The notes: generated by a model from the letters alone, not told the origin. Counted from the first letter of the stretch, positions 45,965-54,786 are shown. The stretch: 64,000 nucleotides of DNA from Mesostigma viride (GCA_009746045.1 RPFO01000050.1:1541050-1605049), one strand, 5' to 3'. Program-made: numbers and translations.

Positions 45965-46260
45965 GGCGAATAACTCGAAAAGGAGGTGCTGGCCAGCTCC
46001 AGACACCTAAAGCCTTTCACAGGCTGCAAGAACCGGCGCAACCGGCGAATAACTCGAAAAGGAGGTGCTGGCCAGCTCCAGACACCTAAAGCCTTTCACA
46101 GGCTGCAAGAACCGGCGCAACCGGCGAATAACTCGAAAAGGAGGTGCTGGCCAGCTCCAGACACCTAAAGCCTTTCACAGGCTGCAAGAACGGCGCAACC
46201 GGCGAATAACTCGAAAAGCAGGTGCTGGCCAAGTAACAAAACCAAGCCCTGTTCAAAACT
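45965..46260. repeat. 79-bp tandem repeat, ~3.7 copies
   Basis: Units begin GGCGAATAACTCGAAAAGG at 45965, 46044, 46123 and 46201, with one 78-bp spacing. It lies between the convergent or adjacent ends of two viral genes. Confidence 0.95.
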
Positions 46261-46507
46261 ACAAGTTTCGGCGCAGGCGGCCAATAGTTCGAAACCTTTC
46301 TAGCATGTGCAGCTCATTGAGACCTTGTGCAGGCCATGGATGCCTTGGTCCATTCATTAAATTATTCCATCTTGTCATTGCACCAAAGTGCCAATGACTG
46401 GCGCCGGCACAAAGCGCCAATTGGCGCCGGTACCGTCGAACGCCGGCATAAGATCCGGCGTAGAGCGTGAATTGGCCCGGTACTGCCGGATGCCAGCATA
46501 AGACCCG

Positions 46508-46712
46508 GCAAAGAGCCGCTTGTACTACTCCAGAACCACTTGTACTACCCCAGAGCCACTTGTACTACCCCAGAGCCGCTTGTACTACCCCAGAGCCGCT
46601 TGTACTACCCCAGAGCCACTTGTACTACCCCGGAGCCACTTGTACTACCCCGGAGCCACTTGTACTACCCCGGAGCCACTTGTACTACCCCGGAGCCGCT
46701 TGTACTACCTGG
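46508..46712. repeat. 21-bp tandem repeat, ~10 copies
   Basis: The unit is AGAGCC(G/A)CTTGTACTACCCC with A/G variation at the third base (CAGAGCC or CGGAGCC). It runs into the stop codon region of the following minus-strand gene. Confidence 0.96.
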
Positions 46713-48144
46713 AAGTGGCCAGTTTGCGCTTTTTGTTTCTCTTTGTATTCGCGTGCCGGATCGCAGCGGCCGAACCGTCGACGTAGATCTCCGTGACCCA
46801 CTTTCTCGGGAACAGCTTGTCCCCCCCCGACTTGCGCGTGATCATCGCGTCCCAGCAGACCTCGCTTTTCAACGCCCTCCCTTTCGTGAAAGTGGGGACC
46901 CCCGCGATGATGTGACGCAGACGGTGCGACTTGATGAGGTAGTCCGTGCCTGGCGGCAGAAGGATTTCTGCTTGCTCGCCCCCCGCGATCGGCCACATGG
47001 CCAGCGCCGGCGTCCCGGGCATGATATGGATGACCTTGAGACAGCAATCCTCTGTGCTGCGCCCCCACCCGGCGCTCATGTACCTGTTGAACAAAAAATT
47101 GATGGCCACCGCCGGATCGACGGATACGGAGATCGGGAACGTGTTTTTGTACACGTCTCTGCGCCCCCTGGCGGGCATGTAGTAGTCCTCCGTCACGCCC
47201 CTGTACACGATCATTTCCCTGTTGATCACGGGCGCCTCCTGCAGAATCGCGAACATCTCCCGCGCGTACTCCTTCAGCACGTGCTCTCGGATGAAGGTCA
47301 GATGCAGGTACTTGCACGCCCACTTGGAGAGCAGGAAGATGATGTCCATGAGTCGCTCGTCCAACTTCGCGATCATCGCGATCACTTCCTTCCACCCCGC
47401 CATATTGACCAGCTCCCCCTTCAGCCTGTTGTCCACGACCAAGGCGACGTTAGGATCCCCCGATCGCCTCGACAGGTGTGTCACCAGAGCGGCACGCAAC
47501 TCGGCGATGTCCGCGCGCTTTCGACAGATCTTGCCCTGGTCGAGCTCTTGAAATGGCACCCCGTCCACGCCGTGCCGGGCCAGCCACACCACGCCGGGCC
47601 ACACGCGGGACTTCACCTCGTAGAAGTGGATCGGGATCGCCGCTTCCTCGTCCTGCACCTCTATTATCCTGTCCGTTTCGACCACGTTCCATCCCTGGCT
47701 GTTCGTGTATTTGTATCCGTCCCGCGCGTAGTCGTGCAGAAGGATCAGCTGCAGAGGTGACAGCCCGCGCAGGTACTCCAGACAGTCGCCGTACCATTTC
47801 ATGTCGATGAGGTCGGGTATGTCCCCCCTCACGTACCCGGGCATGGTCTGAAACACCGGGTCGAGGAGATCGTGACGAAACGTCTTTATTTCCAGCGTCT
47901 CCGACTCCCATTTCGGGGGATACGCCAGGATCATGAACGACCGATGATACAACAGCCACCCCAGTCTTGGGAACTCCAGCTGGCTGACCCCGGTCTCGAA
48001 CACGGGCACGCGGTCGTACGACGCGTTTCCTTCGGCCTCGCAGAACCGCCTGTGCGCTTGGTCCGCGTATCTCGAGTCGCGCTCCTCCCTCAGCCTGTTG
48101 AACTTGTCTATCCACCTCTTCTTCGCCTTTTCGGTCAGAGCCAT
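46705..48144 (-). CDS. ADP-ribosyltransferase-fold viral protein (R-S-E type)
   Basis: The 479-residue protein starts at 48144, six bases past a TATATAT. Residues 1-300 are an unrecognised mostly helical region. The C-terminal third has the three signatures of the R-S-E class of ADP-ribosyltransferases: Arg315 in MIVYRGVTEDYY, Ser339/Ser341 in FPISVSVDPAVAINFL, and GEQAEILLPPG, where Gln391-x-Glu393 fits the Q/E-x-E loop. Viral members are thought to modify host proteins with NAD. Q-x-E is typical of enzymes that do not target arginine, but I cannot infer the substrate. The C-terminal tail is basic (NTKRNKKRK). The frame is intact. Confidence 0.72.
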   Translation of the reverse strand: MALTEKAKKRWIDKFNRLREERDSRYADQAHRRFCEAEGNASYDRVPVFETGVSQLEFPRLGWLLYHRSFMILAYPPKWESETLEIKTFRHDLLDPVFQTMPGYVRGDIPDLIDMKWYGDCLEYLRGLSPLQLILLHDYARDGYKYTNSQGWNVVETDRIIEVQDEEAAIPIHFYEVKSRVWPGVVWLARHGVDGVPFQELDQGKICRKRADIAELRAALVTHLSRRSGDPNVALVVDNRLKGELVNMAGWKEVIAMIAKLDERLMDIIFLLSKWACKYLHLTFIREHVLKEYAREMFAILQEAPVINREMIVYRGVTEDYYMPARGRRDVYKNTFPISVSVDPAVAINFLFNRYMSAGWGRSTEDCCLKVIHIMPGTPALAMWPIAGGEQAEILLPPGTDYLIKSHRLRHIIAGVPTFTKGRALKSEVCWDAMITRKSGGDKLFPRKWVTEIYVDGSAAAIRHANTKRNKKRKLATSR

Positions 48145-48150
48145 CGCGCC

Positions 48151-48157
48151 ATATATA
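48151..48157 (-). promoter_or_regulatory. TATATAT motif upstream of the ADP-ribosyltransferase
   Basis: It is located 7-13 bases upstream of the ATG at 48144. Similar A/T motifs precede other viral genes in this block (49571, 55534, 61318, 60147). Confidence 0.5.
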
Positions 48158-48178
48158 CACGTGACGCAAATTATTATT

Positions 48179-48319
48179 TCACACAACGCGGCGTTTGACG
48201 GCGCGCCCCGTGCACGCTTGGTAGGCCCCTAGTCCGAGAACCACGGCCAGGTAAACGCCCACCACGGCGACGGTCGCGATCCTGTCTCCCTTGGACACTT
48301 TGTTGAGCTTGGAGTCCAT
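48179..48319 (-). CDS. Small single-pass membrane protein
   Basis: It begins MDSKLNKVSKGD at 48319, with an in-frame alternative ATG at 48340. It has one hydrophobic segment (IATVAVVGVYLAVVLGLGAYQA) and a basic C-terminal tail (KRRVV). Length is 46 residues. Small tail-anchored or signal-anchored proteins are common in virions of large DNA viruses. It lies upstream of and on the opposite strand to the next gene. Function unknown. Confidence 0.55.
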   Translation of the reverse strand: MDSKLNKVSKGDRIATVAVVGVYLAVVLGLGAYQACTGRAVKRRVV

Positions 48320-48374
48320 GATATTTATTGATGGGTTCATAAAATAAAACCGCATTTGTAATTCAGCGATATCC

Positions 48375-49071
48375 ATGAGATCCGGTAGATGCACTTCTTC
48401 CACCAAGACGGGCAGCCGGTGCAGGCGCGCGGCCGTCCCGGGCGGCCGCCACCACTGCGCCCAGCACGCCACCAGGGGCCGCAGGGGGCACTGCATGCGG
48501 GCAGACGAGTTTTTCGACGCCCGCGACACTTTCCAGCCCGAGGACGACCAGGGGGGTGGAGGGTTCATGAACGGTGTGCGCCGACGGATCCGAAACCTGT
48601 GGGGATCCGCGTCCGCCCCGTCCAGCCCCACGCGCGCCTCGGTCGACGCCAGCGGGCCCTTCTCACCGGCGCCGGGTCCCAGACGCCCGGGAGGGCCGGG
48701 TCCCGGAGGCCCGGGAGGCGGCCCGGGCCCGGGAAGCGGGCCGCCTGCCCCCCCCCTTCTAGTGGCGGCACCGCCCCCCCGCGGCGGCACTGGCAGCGGC
48801 GACGGCCCCCGCCGCGACCACGACCGCGACTACGAAGATTTACAAGTACTACCAGCCCGCTCCTTACTACTCGTACTACCCCGCCTACAACCCTGTGTAC
48901 GTGGTGCGCGGGGCCACGAAGCCCCGTCCGCGCCCACGCCCGCGCCGGTCGCCCCCCGTCTACATCATCCAGCGCTCCGCTCCCAAGAGGAGGGCGCGTC
49001 CCACGAGGTCGAAGTCGACCGCCAAGAAACGCGCGCGGCCTCTCAGGAAGCCGGCGTATCGGTATAGTTAG
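48375..49071 (+). pseudogene. C-x9-C-x11-C-x2-H protein with Pro/Gly linker and basic Tyr-rich tail, frameshifted
   Basis: The ATG at 48375 opens MRSGRCTSSTKTGSRCRR with Cys6, Cys16, Cys28 and His31, the module also seen at 44049 and 60157. After an acidic stretch a Gly/Pro-rich linker follows. Near the C runs at 48752-48760 and 48772-48779 the frame changes. The intended continuation in another frame is Tyr-rich (TKIYKYYQPAPYYSYYPAYN) and then very basic (RRARPTRSKSTAKKRARPL), ending YRYS at 49071. The basic tail resembles virion DNA-packaging proteins. The frameshift lies in homopolymers and may be a sequencing error. Confidence 0.5.
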
Positions 49072-49267
49072 AGATGGAACCGCGGCTCCACCCTCCCCTC
49101 GCCCGTGTGGTGTGGCCTCTCGCCCGCCCTGGAGGTCTCCTCGTACGCGGGCTCGTCCATGACGCGCCCGTTCACGCGGATGGAGCCTCTCTGGGACGGC
49201 GTGACTGTCAACTTTGCTAGACACAACCCCATGCGTCGTCAGTAGTACCAGGTGCGCGGATAACTTT

Positions 49268-49552
49268 CTACACCGTCGCCCGGAAGACCTTGTTGGTGTC
49301 CTCGGCGTAGACGATCCTGAGTATGGCGGCGAGCGCCCCCACCCCGGTCCCGCTCCCCATCGGTGCGGGGGGCGGGGCGATCACGGGGGGGTAGTTGTCC
49401 CTGTAGAAGTTGCCCACGTCCGACCAGGGGTCGAAGGGGGAGGGCGGGGCGGTGTAGACGAGCTCGGAGAACGGGTTGGAGTCGGCGATGACCACGACGG
49501 GGCGCGTGGGGGCGTCGGAGGTGAGGAAGCTAAGAGGGACTCTTTGGGCCAT
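49268..49552 (-). CDS. Small unknown viral protein, 94 aa
   Basis: It starts MAQRVPLSFLTSDAPTR at 49552, 19 bases past a TATATATA (49571-49577). The protein is Pro-rich in the middle (TAPPSPFDPW, PPVIAPPPAP) and ends with a short hydrophobic helix. There is no recognised family. The promoter-like element makes it a likely real gene. Confidence 0.55.
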   Translation of the reverse strand: MAQRVPLSFLTSDAPTRPVVVIADSNPFSELVYTAPPSPFDPWSDVGNFYRDNYPPVIAPPPAPMGSGTGVGALAAILRIVYAEDTNKVFRATV

Positions 49553-49570
49553 GTCCGTTTGCGCTGTGGT

Positions 49571-49578
49571 ATATATAC
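49571..49578 (-). promoter_or_regulatory. TATATATA promoter-like motif
   Basis: It is located about 20 bases upstream of the start at 49552. Confidence 0.45.
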
Positions 49579-49697
49579 AAGCTATTTTTCTGGGCCGCCC
49601 ATACCAGCACGAGGGGGGTGATCGGCGGGGGTCGGGAGCTCAGGTCCGGTCCGGCGTACGGCCGCGGGTCGGCCATGTCTTCTCACACCACCGCGGG

Positions 49698-50372
49698 TCA
49701 TTTTTCCTCCTCTTGGGACGCGACCCCGGCCACGATGGCGACCCGCTCGCCGTTCCTCCCCCGCACCCGTTTGTTCGGGATGGAGACGCCGTAGGGCCTG
49801 AGCAGGTCCCCCAGCTCCTCGTTGGTGACTTTCCTCGAGCAGCTGGTCTTCAGCTCTAGGAAGTCGTGGAAGAAGAGCTTGCGGAATGCGGAGAGCTGCA
49901 TGTGCGCCTGCGGGTCCAGCCGGACGAGGCGGCTGGCCTTGAGGAAGGTGCGCAGGTGGGCGCCCATGGAGGCGCCGGTGGGGTCCTCCTGCCCCACGGC
50001 GTCGTCCTCCGGCTCCTCCATCTCCTCGTCCTCCTGCCTTACCCCTGTCACCCTTGCGGCCTTCTGGCACGCAGCCCGCATCTGCTGCTCCTCCTCGTCC
50101 GCGGACGGCCACATGAGGCGGTGGGTGAGCGCGTCGCTCTTCTTGCCCCCCTTCCCCGTGTGGTTGTGGTAGTTGAGCGTGAGGCGCTGCCTGAGGTTGC
50201 GGATGGTCGCGTCGACCCAGGCGGGGGGCTGCACGCCGTGCTCGGACAGGTGCTTGCGGACCGCCCGCAGCTGCAGGAGGTCGGTGAGGTCGTACACCCC
50301 GCTGGCGCTGCAGTCCTCCAGGAAGGCCTCCTCCTGCTCTCCGACGGTGAGACATAACTCGTACTTCTGCAT
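49698..50372 (-). CDS. Unknown viral protein with a C-terminal winged-helix-like segment
   Basis: The 224-residue protein starts MQKYELCLTVGEQEEAF at 50372. The middle is acidic (RQEDEEMEEPEDDA). The last 75 residues (from FRKLFFHDFLELKTSC to the RNGERVAIVAGVA end) follow a pattern common at the C-termini of viral primase-helicases and poxvirus-type DNA-binding proteins: a helix, a K-rich helix-turn-helix, then a small hairpin. That is an inference; the rest of a primase is absent. The frame is intact. Neighbours are also small minus-strand genes. Confidence 0.5.
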   Translation of the reverse strand: MQKYELCLTVGEQEEAFLEDCSASGVYDLTDLLQLRAVRKHLSEHGVQPPAWVDATIRNLRQRLTLNYHNHTGKGGKKSDALTHRLMWPSADEEEQQMRAACQKAARVTGVRQEDEEMEEPEDDAVGQEDPTGASMGAHLRTFLKASRLVRLDPQAHMQLSAFRKLFFHDFLELKTSCSRKVTNEELGDLLRPYGVSIPNKRVRGRNGERVAIVAGVASQEEEK

Positions 50373-50540
50373 GTACTCGACGGCCCAGTCCCTTTTCTCC
50401 TTCCGGTCGGCGACCCCGGTCCCATCAAGTTTCGTTTAAGTGGCCAGCCGGAGCGGCTGCTTAGGTTTTAGCGGACAAGTGTTCGAAGCGCGTCATTGGT
50501 GAATTACTTGGGAACTTGGGTTTCCCCGCGAAACTCCAAC

Positions 50541-50850
50541 CGCACGTTCAGATTTCCAAATCTCAAGTAAAGTTCGGCGCAACTTTCTGAACGGGGGCAG
50601 TTGACGAGCAGCATTCCTCCGGACGAATGAATTGCGTTCCATACTTGCGCAAAATTTTGAAAGGTAGCTTGCGTGCAGCCCTACTAAAATTTGCGCGGAC
50701 GTTCAGATTTCCAAATCTCGGGTAAATTTCGGCGGAACTTTCTGAACGGGGGTAGTTGGCGGGCAGCGTTCCTCCAGACGAATGAAATGCGTTCCATACT
50801 AGCGCAAAATTTTGAAAGGTAGCTTGCGTGCAGCCCTACTAAAATTTGCG
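50541..50850. repeat. 155-bp direct repeat, two copies
   Basis: Both copies include GTTCAGATTTCCAAATCT, CTTTCTGAACGGGGG and CGCAAAATTTTGAAAGGTAG, and end CCCTACTAAAATTTGCGC. A few substitutions separate them. Confidence 0.93.
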
Positions 50851-50859
50851 CGAAGTGTG

Positions 50860-51045
50860 GGACTGAAAATTCGTAACGGAAACTTTTTGGTAGTTGCCGT
50901 CAAGTCTTTTGTGCAAACGTGTGGGAGTGAAAATTCGTAACGGAAAAGTTTTGGTAGTTGCCGTCACTTCATTTTGCGCGAGTGTTGGGCTGAAAATTCG
51001 TAACGGAAACTTTTTGGTAGTTGGCGTCACTTCCTTTGGTTCGAC
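50860..51045. repeat. ~65-bp tandem repeat, three copies
   Basis: The unit has TGAAAATTCGTAACGGAAA and TTTTTGGTAGTTGCCGTCA, then a variable part with TTT(T/G)GTGCAAACG or GCGCGAGTG. Confidence 0.93.
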
Positions 51046-51083
51046 TGAAAATTCGCTGAAATTCGCTGAATTCGTACCGTAGC

Positions 51084-51596
51084 CTAATTTTTAGTACCTC
51101 GAAGTGACGGGGCACCTAAAAATTTGCCCACAAGTACACTTGGCAGCGCGCTCACTGGGAAAAATTGTACAGCCGCTCCGGCGGGCCACTTGAACGAATT
51201 GTAATGGTGCTGGAAGAAGCCCTTGATGTCGAACCACCAGGGGGAGGGGGGGATCTCGCGCGCCACGGGGGCGTCCGAGTGGCGCAGGGCCAGGTTCTGC
51301 ACCCACATCCACCTCTTGGCGGGGGTGCACGAGTTGGCGAGGACCCCCCCCCTCGCCTGGAACACGGCGGCCCACACCCGCGTGTGGTCCGTCCACTTGT
51401 CCTGGTCCATGAGCCGGAAGTCGTATGGGGGCAGCCCCTTGAGCTCGAGGAAGTACCGGAAGGCGGGCGCGACGTCCTTCTCCACGCTGATCCAGTCCAC
51501 GCAGTGGGCGGCGGGCACCACGTGCCGGTCCGCGAACTCGCACGCCAGCCGCGCCAGCTCGTCCAGGGTGAAGGGGCACTCTCCCGGGGTCGCCAT
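51084..51596 (-). CDS. Unknown viral protein, 170 aa
   Basis: It starts MATPGECPFTLDELARLACE at 51596, just after ATATAC. It is mixed alpha/beta, rich in Trp and Phe (KRWMWVQNLAL, PPSPWWFDIKGFFQHHY). No domain recognised. The frame is intact, and codon bias is typical of this block. Confidence 0.55.
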   Translation of the reverse strand: MATPGECPFTLDELARLACEFADRHVVPAAHCVDWISVEKDVAPAFRYFLELKGLPPYDFRLMDQDKWTDHTRVWAAVFQARGGVLANSCTPAKRWMWVQNLALRHSDAPVAREIPPSPWWFDIKGFFQHHYNSFKWPAGAAVQFFPVSALPSVLVGKFLGAPSLRGTKN

Positions 51597-51620
51597 GTAT
51601 ATGTGTCATGCGACGAGATG

Positions 51621-52024
51621 TTATTTGTCACCACGTAAGCGCGCGTTGTGCTCGTCCATCGCCCTCATCTGACTCCGCATTTCATCGGGAAGATTATATT
51701 TGGTGCATGAGGCAAGTCCTTGGGTGATTATTTGGCAAATCACCGTTAAGGCCTTTTGGCCCTTCGACACCTGCTGCTGGGGGGGCGCGGACATCTGCAT
51801 CCCGGCTGTCTCGTCCACAAAGGTCTCCCCACCCGCGAAGGGCTTATCGGGCACCCCCCCAGGCACAGGAAGGCGGACCTGGGTGCCCCTTTGCTGGCCA
51901 TGAAACCAGGGTGGGGGGGTAAAAAGGGCTCGTCAACTTCCCTTCTCCGGAGTGCCGGCACCAATAAAATAACGAGACTCGCAAGAATGACGATGAAGAG
52001 AGCGCCGACTAGGAGGCCACCCAT
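51621..52024 (-). pseudogene. Small membrane protein with one frameshift
   Basis: The ATG at 52024 starts MGGLLVGALFIVILASLVILLVPALRR, an N-terminal membrane anchor with a basic stop-transfer. Near a G7 run (51854-51860) the frame changes by one. The continuing frame (VPDKPFAGGETFVDE, then QKALTVICQIITQGLASC) ends at 51621. The joined protein would be about 135 residues. The frameshift is in a homopolymer. A Gly at position 2 is compatible with myristoylation, though the following residues argue against it. Confidence 0.5.
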
Positions 52025-52040
52025 TTACATGTACCTGTCA

Positions 52041-52427
52041 TTATTTATAAACGAGGACGTAAACAAGTAGCGCCGTTGCCAGAACCAGCACGACGGAGGC
52101 GGCGATCGCCAACCCATGCCCGCCGTCGCGGTCACGACGGGTGATCAGCTGGCGTTGGAATTGGTCGCGTCGCTCCATGTATCCCTCGATCGAGTCCCTT
52201 CTCAGCGTGGTCGCACGAAACTGGTCCCTTTGCACCTCGGCCGCGGGCCCTTGGTTGACGTTTGTGGGAGCCCTGGGTGCGTCAGTGGTGGTGGGCGGTG
52301 GCGAGGTTGCCGACGAACGGTTCTCCCTCTCTGCGACCATTTCGGCCTTCAGCTCCTTGTAGGAGGGCTGTCCTTGCAGGGGAAGGTTCCCCGTCTGGTA
52401 CAAGTACGTAGGGGGGTAGAAGGGCAT
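52041..52427 (-). CDS. Tail-anchored membrane protein
   Basis: It starts MPFYPPTYLYQTGNL at 52427. The body is hydrophilic, with a Ser/Thr/Pro linker and a charged helical segment (RRDSIEGYMERRDQFQRQ), and it ends with a single hydrophobic segment (LAIAASVVLVLATALLVYVLV) and YK. Length is 128 residues. The topology is that of a tail-anchored envelope or inner-membrane virion protein. Family unknown. Confidence 0.55.
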   Translation of the reverse strand: MPFYPPTYLYQTGNLPLQGQPSYKELKAEMVAERENRSSATSPPPTTTDAPRAPTNVNQGPAAEVQRDQFRATTLRRDSIEGYMERRDQFQRQLITRRDRDGGHGLAIAASVVLVLATALLVYVLVYK

Positions 52428-52534
52428 GATGATAGTGTTACAATAACGCAGGTTATTTTGGCGCACTGCTGCGGGCGTCGGACAAGGCCGGAGTAGGTAC
52501 CCCCCCTAACCCGAATGCCAGCATAAGGATTGTC

Positions 52535-53785
52535 TCACCCCCGGCGCACCCCTCCTCCGGAGCGCCTCGCGACCCTTCTCGCCCCAACACGATGGCCGCC
52601 ACTCGCCTGCCCGCCTCCGTCGTCCTTTACCTGCTCCTTTGCCTGCCGGATGGACGCTTTACGCTCCTGCCCCCCTTTTAGATATTGCCTGTACTTCTCG
52701 GGCGCGTTCTCTGCCATGTCCGCTCTATACTCGCGGTCGCGGGCGGTCTTTTGCGCCATCCGGAACGCCTCTGGATCCGCCAGCCGCTGCCTCTCCCTCT
52801 CAGCATGCGCCTCCTCCCGCGCCTGCTCTCGTGCGGCCCACCCCTCCCTCCACTCCGTGTGCCTTTGGAGCCATGGAGGGGGCTCGGGCGTCAGAAAGGC
52901 CTCAAGGTCATTTGCTTTCTCTGTCAGCCGGCGTTTTCGCTCCGTTATCGCCCGCTGTCTTCCCTCCTTTTCCTTCTGGATGGCCAGTTTTTTTAAATAT
53001 TGCCTGTTCTCTGCCACGTCCGCTCTCCACTCGCGTTGTTCGGCGGTTTTTTCTGCCCTCCGGAACGCCTCTGGATCCGCCAGCCACTGTCTCTCCCTCT
53101 CGGCCCGTGCCTCTTCCCGCGCCCGCTCTCGAGCGGGCCGCCCCTCCCTCCACGCCGTGTGCCTTTGGAGCCAGGGGGGGTCATCCGACATCAGGAAGGC
53201 CTCAAGGTCGTTAGCCGGCAGCTGTTGGTTTTGCTCCGTTATTGCCTGCTTCTGCTCCTTTGCCCGCCGGCGAAAGAGTGCCATACGCTCATTCTCATTT
53301 TTTAGATGTTGCCTGTACTTCTCAGGCGCGTTCTCTTTCAGGTCCGCAAAACGCTCTGCATTCCAGGCGGCTTTTTCTGCCATTCGGAACGCCTCTGGAT
53401 CCGCCATCCGCCGTCTTTCCCTCTCCGCCCATGCCTCTTCCCGCGCCCGCTCTCGTGCGGCCCTCCCCTCCCTCCACTCCGTGTGTCTTTGGAGCCAGGG
53501 GGGGTCGTCCGACATCAGGAAGGCCTCCAGCTCGGCTACCGAGGAACCGGTATCCCCCGGTCCCGGTGGCGGGTCGTCCGACGTCAGGAACGCCTCCCAC
53601 GAGAAACCACCCTGACCGGATCCGGCCGCGTCACCTGCGGCCTCGTGGCCGCTCGTTCTCTCCACCGGCTCGTCGTGTCCGGTATCGTGTGCGCGCACCC
53701 GGTGTCTGCGGTGGGTTCCTTTCGCCCTCGAGGGCGGCTTGCTCTTCTTCTTCGCGTTACTCGCGGTCGCGCGACCTCTCGCCAT
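52535..53785 (-). CDS. Repeat protein, three ~105-residue EAFL-DDPPWLQRH units
   Basis: The 416-residue protein starts MARGRATASNAKKKSK at 53785. After a basic N-terminus and a short linker are four EAFL(M/T)-type starts; the last three begin full units that contain PPWLQRHTEWREG or near variants, then a strongly charged helix (ARERAREEA.AERERQR) and (M/L)ADPEAFR.A.K.A. Each unit is about 105 residues. The helices would form a long charged coiled coil. At the nucleotide level the units are still similar (about 80 percent), so the expansion is fairly recent. The function is unknown; structural scaffolding is plausible. Confidence 0.65.
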   Translation of the reverse strand: MARGRATASNAKKKSKPPSRAKGTHRRHRVRAHDTGHDEPVERTSGHEAAGDAAGSGQGGFSWEAFLTSDDPPPGPGDTGSSVAELEAFLMSDDPPWLQRHTEWREGRAARERAREEAWAERERRRMADPEAFRMAEKAAWNAERFADLKENAPEKYRQHLKNENERMALFRRRAKEQKQAITEQNQQLPANDLEAFLMSDDPPWLQRHTAWREGRPARERAREEARAERERQWLADPEAFRRAEKTAEQREWRADVAENRQYLKKLAIQKEKEGRQRAITERKRRLTEKANDLEAFLTPEPPPWLQRHTEWREGWAAREQAREEAHAERERQRLADPEAFRMAQKTARDREYRADMAENAPEKYRQYLKGGQERKASIRQAKEQVKDDGGGQASGGHRVGARRVARRSGGGVRRG

Positions 53786-53815
53786 GTGTTCGATACCATG
53801 GTGGCAGTTTTTTTT

Positions 53816-54346
53816 TCAGCGGTGCTTGCACGTGAATTCCAGCACCATGGCGAACGTCTCGTCTGCCAGGTTGAGTAGGACGCGAGGGCGCTTCCCGTCT
53901 TCATCAAGTGCGGGGGGGATCTCGTAGATCTCCACCTCGACGGACTGCACGCCCGGGAGCTCCGGGGTGAAGATGACCTTCTCGTCCATCTCGTGGGCGG
54001 GGCGGTACAGCTCCACCCCGTTGGGCATCACGAAGAAGTACGCCTTGCCCGCCATGAAGTCCTCGGCGGTGGCGGACGTGATGTCGGGTCCGGGCGCGGC
54101 GGGCACGGCGGTCACGACCTTGTCGAGGCTCCTGTCGCCCACCTTGACGTGCACGGCGGTGCTCAGTCCGACCCCCGCGGTGGCGGGGACATTGGCCCAC
54201 ACGAGGCGGCAGGAGGTGACGTCGCGGAGGGGGGACTTCAGCAGGAACACGGTGTGTCCCGCCCCGTTCGAGCCGGTCAGGAACACCTGCATCCTCTTTT
54301 CTAACCCGGCGCTGGGTCCGGTGCAGCTCGATAGCGCGTAGTTCAT
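53816..54346 (-). CDS. Beta-rich unknown viral protein, 176 aa
   Basis: It starts MNYALSSCTGPSAGLEKRM at 54346 and overlaps the stop of the upstream gene by four bases (ATGA), so the two may be co-transcribed. Predicted beta strands (MQVFLTGSNG, TVFLLKSPL, SCRLVWANV, KAYFFVMPNGVEL, VQSVEVEIYEIP, ETFAMVLEFT) suggest a small beta-sandwich, as in minor virion proteins. No family is recognised, and the capsid idea is inference only. Confidence 0.55.
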   Translation of the reverse strand: MNYALSSCTGPSAGLEKRMQVFLTGSNGAGHTVFLLKSPLRDVTSCRLVWANVPATAGVGLSTAVHVKVGDRSLDKVVTAVPAAPGPDITSATAEDFMAGKAYFFVMPNGVELYRPAHEMDEKVIFTPELPGVQSVEVEIYEIPPALDEDGKRPRVLLNLADETFAMVLEFTCKHR

Positions 54347-54744
54347 CGGGGCTGGGGTACGATACTCTTAGGAGTCATTTTTTTCATCCACGCGTACAGG
54401 GCCAGCACGGAGAGCGCGACGACGGCGAAGGAGATGCCCACGAGCAGCTTGATCTTGCGCGCGTCCTCTTGGGCGTCCTTGGCCAGCACGCTCTTCATCT
54501 GCGTCTCGTACGCGTACCGCTGCTCCTCCAGCGCGCGGGTGGCCTCCTCTTCCATCCCGGATCGCTGCAGCACGAGCGCGTCGTTCACTTGCGTCTCCAT
54601 AGGGGCCAGGGCTCTACTTACGGCGTCGGCGGCTGCCCTCGCGGCCATGGCGGCCGTCAGACACGCCGTCGTGAGTGTGTCTTTGCACTGGGCCACGATG
54701 TCGGGTGGGTACCCGGAGGTGTCCGGCGCGGACTTATTTCCCAT
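54343..54744 (-). CDS. N-myristoylated-type membrane protein, 133 aa
   Basis: The start MGNKSAPDTSG fits the N-myristoylation signal (MGxxxS). The middle is helical (CLTAAMAARAAADAVSRAL, then a charged coiled coil EEEATRALEEQRYAYETQM) and residues 100-122 form one transmembrane segment (LLVGISFAVVALSVLALYAWM) before a short basic tail. Myristoylated and tail-anchored virion membrane proteins are known in poxviruses and other NCLDVs. The stop overlaps the next start (54343-54346). Confidence 0.6.
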   Translation of the reverse strand: MGNKSAPDTSGYPPDIVAQCKDTLTTACLTAAMAARAAADAVSRALAPMETQVNDALVLQRSGMEEEATRALEEQRYAYETQMKSVLAKDAQEDARKIKLLVGISFAVVALSVLALYAWMKKMTPKSIVPQPR

Positions 54745-54786
54745 GTAGCGAGTTGTAAGGTAACGGAGGTTTTTTTGTCACGTTCG

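Larger units (their letters stand above)
50373..51083. other. Intergenic repeat region
   Basis: No gene. It contains two direct copies of an approximately 155-bp unit (50541-50695 and 50697-50850) and then three copies of an approximately 65-bp unit (50860-51040). Two further partial words follow. Confidence 0.75.

Noticed and set aside
53816-54346. Viral capsid protein
   Set aside because: Beta-rich composition alone is not evidence, and no double jelly-roll length or motif is present.
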